Shown here one piece after another: positions 6,864 to 10,371 of a DNA stretch of 10,371 nt. Under the pieces are notes generated by a model. It ran no database searches. It was not told the origin of the DNA and was given only the letters and a program-made list of their open reading frames with translations. Every line of letters starts with the position of its first letter. Position 1 is the stretch's first letter. The translations under genes were made by a program, and so were the position numbers. The stretch covers positions 1 to 10,371 of the forward strand of contig CAZHBH010000073.1 in NCBI GenBank assembly GCA_964530525.1. Reading direction: 5' to 3'. The DNA is from CAYNQN01 sp964530525. Its GTDB lineage: Bacteria > Actinomycetota > Acidimicrobiia > Acidimicrobiales > Acidimicrobilacustridaceae.

Positions 6864-7354
6864 GAGGCCTCCTGCACAGATCCTCGGACGAGCAGTGCGA
6901 CCGCCGTGCAGGACACTCCCTCGCCCCTACCGAGAGCGCCCATCCCTTCGGGGCTCGCGGCCTTCACCGACACCGGCGCACCCAGCACGTCTCCGAGGCG
7001 GCGCTGCATCTCCTCACGGCGGGGGGCGATCCTCGGACGTTCGCAGACCACCGTGCAGTCGACGTTCGTCACGGTCCATCCCTGTCCTCTCACCGCACTC
7101 GCCACCTCGGCCAGGAGAACCAGCGAGCTAGCTCCCTCCCATCGGGGGTCGGCATCCCCGAAGCGCGCCCCCAGGTCGCCGAGGCCGGCGGCGCCCAAGA
7201 GAGCGTCGCAGCACGCGTGGGCGACCACGTCGGCGTCGCTGTGGCCCTCCAGCCCGCGCCCACCGCCGATCTCGACCCCACCGAGGACGAGGCGTCGCTG
7301 CGGGTCGTCGCTGAAGACGTGGGCATCGAAGCCGTGGCCTACGCGCAGCTGCAC
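6860..7354 (-). CDS. ispF: 2-C-methyl-D-erythritol 2,4-cyclodiphosphate synthase IspF
   Basis: A 164-residue cytoplasmic enzyme of the MEP isoprenoid pathway. It cyclises CDP-methylerythritol 2-phosphate to methylerythritol 2,4-cyclodiphosphate with release of CMP; the family forms trimers with the active site at subunit interfaces. Metal ligands are in place: Asp10 and His12 in VGHGFDAHVF, and His46 in HSDADVVAHACCDALLGA. The GDLGARF and KAASPEGMGALGRGEG signatures follow. The first of these fits the family closely; the second has Ala-Ser-Pro where E. coli has three threonines. Length is normal. The GTG start lies 9 bases after the ispD stop, with only a weak ribosome site, so it may depend on coupling. 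The stop overlaps the rlmB start by four bases. Confidence 0.95.
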   Translation of the reverse strand: MQLRVGHGFDAHVFSDDPQRRLVLGGVEIGGGRGLEGHSDADVVAHACCDALLGAAGLGDLGARFGDADPRWEGASSLVLLAEVASAVRGQGWTVTNVDCTVVCERPRIAPRREEMQRRLGDVLGAPVSVKAASPEGMGALGRGEGVSCTAVALLVRGSVQEAS

Positions 7355-7363
7355 GGGACGAAC

Positions 7364-8179
7364 CTAGGAGACTTCCGCGTCGTCCGCCGACTGGTCGGCG
7401 ACGAAGGTGGAGAAGGTGGAGAACGTCCAGGGGAGCAGCATCCGAGCCCTCGTGAGGTCTTCGGACCGCGTGATCTTCACGTTCGCAGCTTCGCCTGGGA
7501 CCACCACCACCCGCCGACCGAGAGCCTCCACCAGCGCTGCGTCGTCGGTGGCATCCAGACCTGAGGCGCCCGAGGTGTCATGGGCGCTTCGGAGCACGTC
7601 TGCCCGGAACGCCTGGGGCGTCTGCGCGGCGACCAGCTCGGAGCGATCGAGCGTCTCGACCACGGCACCATCTCCGACCCGCTTCACGGTGTCGGTCAGC
7701 GCGAGCCCCGGGATGGCCGCCTCCGCACCGGCCCGGACCCGAGCGATCACCTCCCAGAACAGCGCAGGTGAGGCCATGGGCCGAGCCGAGTCGTGGACCA
7801 CCACCACCTCGGCATCGCCAGGGACGGCGTTCAAGCCGGCACGCACCGAGGCCGCCCGGGTGGCACCGCCAGCCACGACGGCGTCGACGCCCTCTTCGGG
7901 CTCGCCTGCCCGATCGGCAGGCACCACCAGCACGACACCCTCGCTCACGCTGCGAGCCGCCTCCGTCGACCAGTCGACCAGCCTCCTGCCACCGAGCTTC
8001 TCGTACTGCTTCAGAGGGCGCTCCGCTCCACCTGCGTCCCCGCCGGTGCCGGAGCTCGCCGGCTCCTCGAGATCCGCCTCGAACCGGCTTCCGCTTCCGG
8101 CGGCGAGCACGATCGACCAAACGCCCGCGCGCGCTCGGCCGGGGGGCGCCGCGCCGGCCGATCCTGCGGACTCGGTCAG
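7364..8179 (-). CDS. ispD: 2-C-methyl-D-erythritol 4-phosphate cytidylyltransferase IspD (probable CTG start)
   Basis: It transfers CMP from CTP to methylerythritol 4-phosphate in the MEP pathway, two steps before IspF. Numbered from the CTG start (271 residues), the signatures are VWSIVLAAGSGSRF (residues 20-33; Arg32), Lys57 in PLKQY, VVVVHDSARP (125-134), LTDTVKRV (161-168), AAQTPQAF (184-191), TDDAALVEALG (211-221) and NVKITRSEDL (233-242; Lys235). The usual first beta strand VWSIV lies upstream of the GTG at 8110, the most downstream conventional start. The only plausible in-frame initiator upstream is CTG at 8179, which overlaps the carD stop as CTGA and has GAGG 7 bases before it. Oddities are a Gly/Ala/Glu-rich insertion of about 18 residues between Arg32 and Lys57, and a polar C-terminal tail containing TFSTFSTF. 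Identity is secure; the start is inferred, and 8110 (248 residues) is the alternative. Confidence 0.92.
   Translation of the reverse strand: MTESAGSAGAAPPGRARAGVWSIVLAAGSGSRFEADLEEPASSGTGGDAGGAERPLKQYEKLGGRRLVDWSTEAARSVSEGVVLVVPADRAGEPEEGVDAVVAGGATRAASVRAGLNAVPGDAEVVVVHDSARPMASPALFWEVIARVRAGAEAAIPGLALTDTVKRVGDGAVVETLDRSELVAAQTPQAFRADVLRSAHDTSGASGLDATDDAALVEALGRRVVVVPGEAANVKITRSEDLTRARMLLPWTFSTFSTFVADQSADDAEVS
7403..7423. repeat. Short tandem repeat at the 3' end of ispD
   Basis: The plus strand has GAAGGTGGA twice in tandem, followed by a third GAA. In the ispD frame this encodes the TFSTFSTF stretch of the C-terminal tail. It looks like local slippage expansion in a dispensable tail, and its 9-base unit keeps the frame. 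Confidence 0.6.
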
Positions 8180-8655
8180 GCCAACGCCTCGTCGAGCTTG
8201 GCCTCGGCCTGCTCCTCGTTCACGTTGATGGCGAAGGTCAGCTCGGACACCAGGATCTGACGCGCCTTCTGGAGCATCCGCTTCTCTCCCGCCGAGAGGC
8301 CCTTGTCCTTGTCGCGCAGCGACAGGTTCCGCACGACCTCGGCCACCTGGTAGATGTCGCCCGACTTGAGCTTCTCGACGTGGTTCTTGAACCGACGGGA
8401 CCAGTTGGTGGGCATCCGCGCCTCCTTCTTGCGCAGGACGGCGAACACCTCCTCGACCTCTTCGTCGTTGATCACCTCGCGCAGGCCCACCTCATCGGTG
8501 TTGTCGGTGGGCACCATGAGCGTGAGGTCGCCGTAGGCGAGCCGGAGCACCAGGTACTCACGCTCTTCGCCGAAGGCCTTCTTCTTCTCCCGCTTCTCGA
8601 TCACGGCCGCACCGTGGTGCGGGTAGACGACCTTGTCGCCGACGTCGAATGTCAT
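8176..8655 (-). CDS. carD: CarD family RNA polymerase-binding transcription regulator
   Basis: A 159-residue protein that binds the RNA polymerase beta subunit and stabilises open promoter complexes, notably at rRNA promoters in mycobacteria. The N-terminal Tudor-like RNAP-interaction domain begins MTFDVGDKVVYPHHGAAVIE and includes YLVLRLAYGDLTLMVP. The helical DNA-binding domain holds PTNWSRRFK (Trp85, the minor-groove wedge residue), SGDIYQVAEVVRNL and GLSAGEKRMLQKARQILVSEL (Lys125). These line up residue for residue with M. tuberculosis CarD (162 residues), except that position 47, Arg there, is Met here. The ATG at 8655 is chosen because AGGAG lies 5 bases before it and the family's N-terminus starts there; the open frame continues upstream into the divergent promoter. 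First gene of the unit with ispD, ispF and rlmB. Confidence 0.96.
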   Translation of the reverse strand: MTFDVGDKVVYPHHGAAVIEKREKKKAFGEEREYLVLRLAYGDLTLMVPTDNTDEVGLREVINDEEVEEVFAVLRKKEARMPTNWSRRFKNHVEKLKSGDIYQVAEVVRNLSLRDKDKGLSAGEKRMLQKARQILVSELTFAINVNEEQAEAKLDEALA

Positions 8656-8713
8656 GACGCTCCTGGGAGGTGAGAAACAAGATCGGCGCCTGTCGGTCGC
8701 AGATCGACCGGGC

Positions 8714-8719
8714 ATTGTA
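8714..8719 (-). promoter_or_regulatory. Putative -10 element of the carD operon
   Basis: The minus strand reads TACAAT here, one mismatch from the sigma-70/SigA consensus TATAAT. It is 58 bases before the carD ATG, predicting a leader of about 50 bases. No good TTGACA-like -35 is visible at the right spacing, which is common in actinobacterial promoters and in promoters that need CarD itself. Confidence 0.5.
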
Positions 8720-8749
8720 CCAACCACCAAGCCGACCTCGCCCACGAAG

Positions 8750-8755
8750 TACGAT
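8750..8755 (+). promoter_or_regulatory. Putative -10 element giving a leaderless crp mRNA
   Basis: TACGAT fits the actinobacterial -10 pattern TANNNT. The GTG start codon begins 7 bases after the hexamer, exactly where transcription would be expected to start. No Shine-Dalgarno sequence precedes that GTG or the later ATG at 8777, which supports leaderless initiation. Confidence 0.5.
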
Positions 8756-8761
8756 CCTGCC

Positions 8762-9421
8762 GTGATAGATCCCTCCATGCTCTCCCAGGCCGAGCTGTTC
8801 CGGCCCCTAGCCGCCGACGATCTGGCCTCCATCGCCTCCGAGGCCGAGATCCGCAAGTTCAACCGTGGAAACGTCCTGTTCACCGAGGGTGACGAGCCCG
8901 CCGAGCTGTTCGTGGTCACCCAAGGCCGCATCGCCATAGCGAACAAGTCGGTCGACGGTCGCGAATCGGTGGTCGCCCTGATGGAACCTGGTGACCTGTT
9001 CGGTGAGATGCCGCTGTTCGACCAGCAGCAGCGCTCCGCAGAGGCACGGGCACTGGAGCGCTCCGAGGTGATCGCCGTGCCCTACGCTCCCCTGCGCGCT
9101 CTCTACGGACGCCAGCCGGACCTCCTCTGGAGCGTCGTGCGCATGCTCGCCAACCGCCTCCGCTCCACCGACGAGGCCCTCGCCGACTCGGTCTTCCTCG
9201 ACGTGACCGGCCGCACGGCCAAGCGCCTGCTCGAGCTTAGCGGCGACGCCGACGAGTTCGCTCTACCGGTGACGCAGGAGGAGCTGGCCGGGATGGTCGG
9301 CGCCTCCCGCGAGCGGGTGAACAAGGCCATCGCATCGTTCGTGCGCCTGGGCTGGATCGAGCAGGGCGACCGTCGCTACCGCATCACCGACCGCGAGCAG
9401 CTCTCCCGCCGGGCCCGGTAG
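8762..9421 (+). CDS. Crp/FNR family transcriptional regulator (cAMP receptor protein-like)
   Basis: A 219-residue regulator, close in length and sequence pattern to mycobacterial CRP and corynebacterial GlxR. Residues 10-125 form the cyclic-nucleotide-binding beta roll: FNRGNVLFTEGD, LFVVTQGRIAI, and the phosphate cassette DLFGEMPLFDQQQRSAEARA with Gly81, Glu82, Arg91 and Ser92, the residues that hold the cAMP phosphate and ribose. The dimer helix (about 118-145) carries Ser135-Thr136 where adenine contacts are expected. Residues 150-215 form the winged helix: LPVTQEELAGMVGASRERVNKAIASF is the helix-turn-helix. Cytoplasmic dimer, probably cAMP responsive. The frame is open back to 8633, but those codons overlap carD and its promoter. 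GTG 8762 is chosen for its spacing from TACGAT; ATG 8777 is the alternative. It is divergent from carD and convergent with disA. Confidence 0.93.
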   Translation: MIDPSMLSQAELFRPLAADDLASIASEAEIRKFNRGNVLFTEGDEPAELFVVTQGRIAIANKSVDGRESVVALMEPGDLFGEMPLFDQQQRSAEARALERSEVIAVPYAPLRALYGRQPDLLWSVVRMLANRLRSTDEALADSVFLDVTGRTAKRLLELSGDADEFALPVTQEELAGMVGASRERVNKAIASFVRLGWIEQGDRRYRITDREQLSRRAR

Positions 9422-9427
9422 CTCAGC

Positions 9428-9444
9428 AGCCGGGGGGACCGGCT
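9428..9444. terminator. GC-rich hairpin just after the Crp gene
   Basis: AGCCGG and CCGGCT form a 6-bp stem with a GGGGA loop, starting 7 bases after the Crp gene stop. No U-run follows. It could assist termination of the plus-strand transcript. Confidence 0.4.
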
Positions 9445-9451
9445 CACGTGT

Positions 9452-9468
9452 GTCATCGAACCGATGAC
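9452..9468. terminator. Likely bidirectional terminator hairpin between convergent genes
   Basis: GTCATCG and CGATGAC form a perfect 7-bp stem with a 3-base AAC loop. It lies midway in the gap between the stops of the Crp gene (9421) and disA (9496), where a shared terminator is expected. It lacks U-tracts on both sides. Confidence 0.5.
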
Positions 9469-9495
9469 GAGGGGACGCAGCTTCGCCAGGTGTGG

Positions 9496-10371
9496 TCAGG
9501 AGTACCGGTCGAGGAGGCTCGTCTCGGCCAACCGGGAGAGCCCCTCCTTGATCGCCTTGGCCCTGGTCTCACCGACACCGGCCACCTCGTCTAGGTCGGC
9601 GATCGTCGCCCGCATGATCTTCGGCAGGCTCCCGAAGCGCTGGATGATGCTCTCCACCACCGAGTCGGGGAGCTTGGGTACCCGGGAGAGCAGCCGGTAG
9701 CCCTTCGGCTCGAGGGCCTGGTCGAGATCGAGGTCGCCGTTGGGCAGGTGCAGCACCCCGGCCACGAGGGTGAGGTCGAGGAGCTGCTCGGTGTCGAGCG
9801 ACGACAGGCCGGCCATCGCCTCCTCGAGGTGCCAGCCCGCGTCCTCGTGGAAGTAGTCGAGCAGCACCAGGCGCCGCTCGTCCTCCACGCCGCCCATGAC
9901 CTCCTCCAGCTGGAGGCGCACCAGACGGCCGTCCACGCCCAGCTCGACGATCGCGTCCTCGATCTCCTCGGCGATGCGGATGACCATCTCCGTGCGCTGC
10001 AGCAGCATCACCACGTCTCGGACCGTCACCAGGTCCTCGACCTCCAGGGTGGAGAGGTTCTGCGACACCTCGTCGAGCCGGTCCTTGTACCTCTCGAGCG
10101 TCTGCAGCGCCTGGTTGGCCCGGTCGAGCAGGCGTGGGATGGGCACCAGCTGGTGCTTCTCGTCGCCCACGTAGACGGCGATGATCGACATGTCCTCCGA
10201 CACCGAGATGACCGGCAGGTTGATCGATCGTGCCACCCGCTCGGCGGTGCGGTGGCGGGTTCCCGTCTCCGAGGTGGGCACGTTCGGGTTGGGCACCAGG
10301 TGCACGTTGGCCCGGGCGATGCGGCTGGCATCGGGGGCGAGGATGATGGCGCCGTCCATCTTGGCCAGCTC
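9496..10371 (-). CDS. disA: DNA integrity scanning protein DisA, diadenylate cyclase (5' end beyond window)
   Basis: DisA condenses two ATP into the second messenger c-di-AMP. It is an octamer that scans DNA and is slowed at branched structures. The 291 residues present begin ELAKMDGAII, so by comparison with mycobacterial DisA about 70 N-terminal residues are missing at the window edge. The cyclase (DAC) domain shows both active-site motifs: DGA at window residues 6-8 and GTRHRTAER at 37-45, followed by PVISVSEDMSIIAVYV. A linker with a long helix (LSRANQA-like segment LLDRANQALQTLERYKDRLDEVSQ) and the spine domain follow. A C-terminal helix-hairpin-helix (ADLDEVAGVGETRAKAIKEGLSRLAE) binds DNA. 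It is intact at the 3' end and ends TGA. It is convergent with the Crp gene; its own promoter and any radA partner would be outside the window. Confidence 0.96.
   Translation of the reverse strand, partial: ELAKMDGAIILAPDASRIARANVHLVPNPNVPTSETGTRHRTAERVARSINLPVISVSEDMSIIAVYVGDEKHQLVPIPRLLDRANQALQTLERYKDRLDEVSQNLSTLEVEDLVTVRDVVMLLQRTEMVIRIAEEIEDAIVELGVDGRLVRLQLEEVMGGVEDERRLVLLDYFHEDAGWHLEEAMAGLSSLDTEQLLDLTLVAGVLHLPNGDLDLDQALEPKGYRLLSRVPKLPDSVVESIIQRFGSLPKIMRATIADLDEVAGVGETRAKAIKEGLSRLAETSLLDRYS

Noticed and set aside
8633..8761. 43-residue N-terminal extension of the Crp-family protein starting at 8633
   Set aside because: It would overlap the carD coding start and promoter, has no ribosome site, and extends beyond the normal family length of about 220-225 residues.
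8176..8946. Longer 256-residue CarD reading from a start near 8946
   Set aside because: The extra N-terminal residues run antisense through the Crp gene and its promoter and do not resemble CarD; the ATG at 8655 has a good ribosome site and the exact family N-terminus.
1..10371. Mobile element, phage or CRISPR content
   Set aside because: No transposase, integrase, terminal inverted repeats with target duplication, or regularly spaced repeats were found; the gene content is core chromosomal.

Overview
The window is GC-rich DNA of chromosomal character, dense with genes that have strongly G/C-biased third codon positions. It most likely comes from an actinobacterium. The CarD, Crp, DisA and RlmB proteins all resemble actinobacterial versions. 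The block carD-ispD-ispF-rlmB with disA nearby matches the neighbourhood known from Mycobacterium (rlmB, cysS, ispF, ispD, carD, lpqE, radA, disA). The differences from that layout, and the neighbouring giant Ig-repeat exoprotein, suggest a deep lineage such as Acidimicrobiia; that placement is inference. I see no plasmid, phage, transposon, CRISPR or tRNA signature.

Layout, left to right. (1) Bases 1-4527, minus strand: one very long gene, cut by the window edge, for a secreted multidomain protein with a signal peptide and a string of bacterial Ig-like modules. (2) 4570-5496, minus: a LysR-type regulator, 42 bases upstream of the exoprotein gene and in the same direction. (3) 5497-5834: a gene-poor spacer with a marked AT-rich dip, repeated GATACC/GGTATC elements, two DnaA-box-like 9-mers and a 16-bp palindrome. 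(4) 5835-8655, minus: a tight four-gene unit carD-ispD-ispF-rlmB, with overlaps or near-overlaps at every junction. (5) 8656-8761: a divergent promoter region. (6) 8762-9421, plus: a Crp/FNR-family regulator that is probably translated from a leaderless mRNA. (7) 9422-9495: a convergent gap with a hairpin. (8) 9496-10371, minus: the diadenylate cyclase gene disA, missing its 5' end at the window edge.

Functionally, the right half is core housekeeping. It holds RNA polymerase regulation (CarD), two consecutive-pathway MEP isoprenoid enzymes (IspD, IspF), a 23S rRNA 2'-O-methyltransferase (RlmB), a cyclic-nucleotide-responsive regulator (Crp) and a c-di-AMP synthase that scans DNA (DisA). The left half is lineage-specific: a cell-surface or exported Ig-repeat protein that may be controlled by the adjacent LysR protein.

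I did not find a convincing new biological system. The points most worth checking are the probable CTG start of ispD overlapping the carD stop, the shortened and linker-filled effector domain of the LysR protein, the AT-rich spacer with its repeated elements, and the module architecture of the exoprotein.
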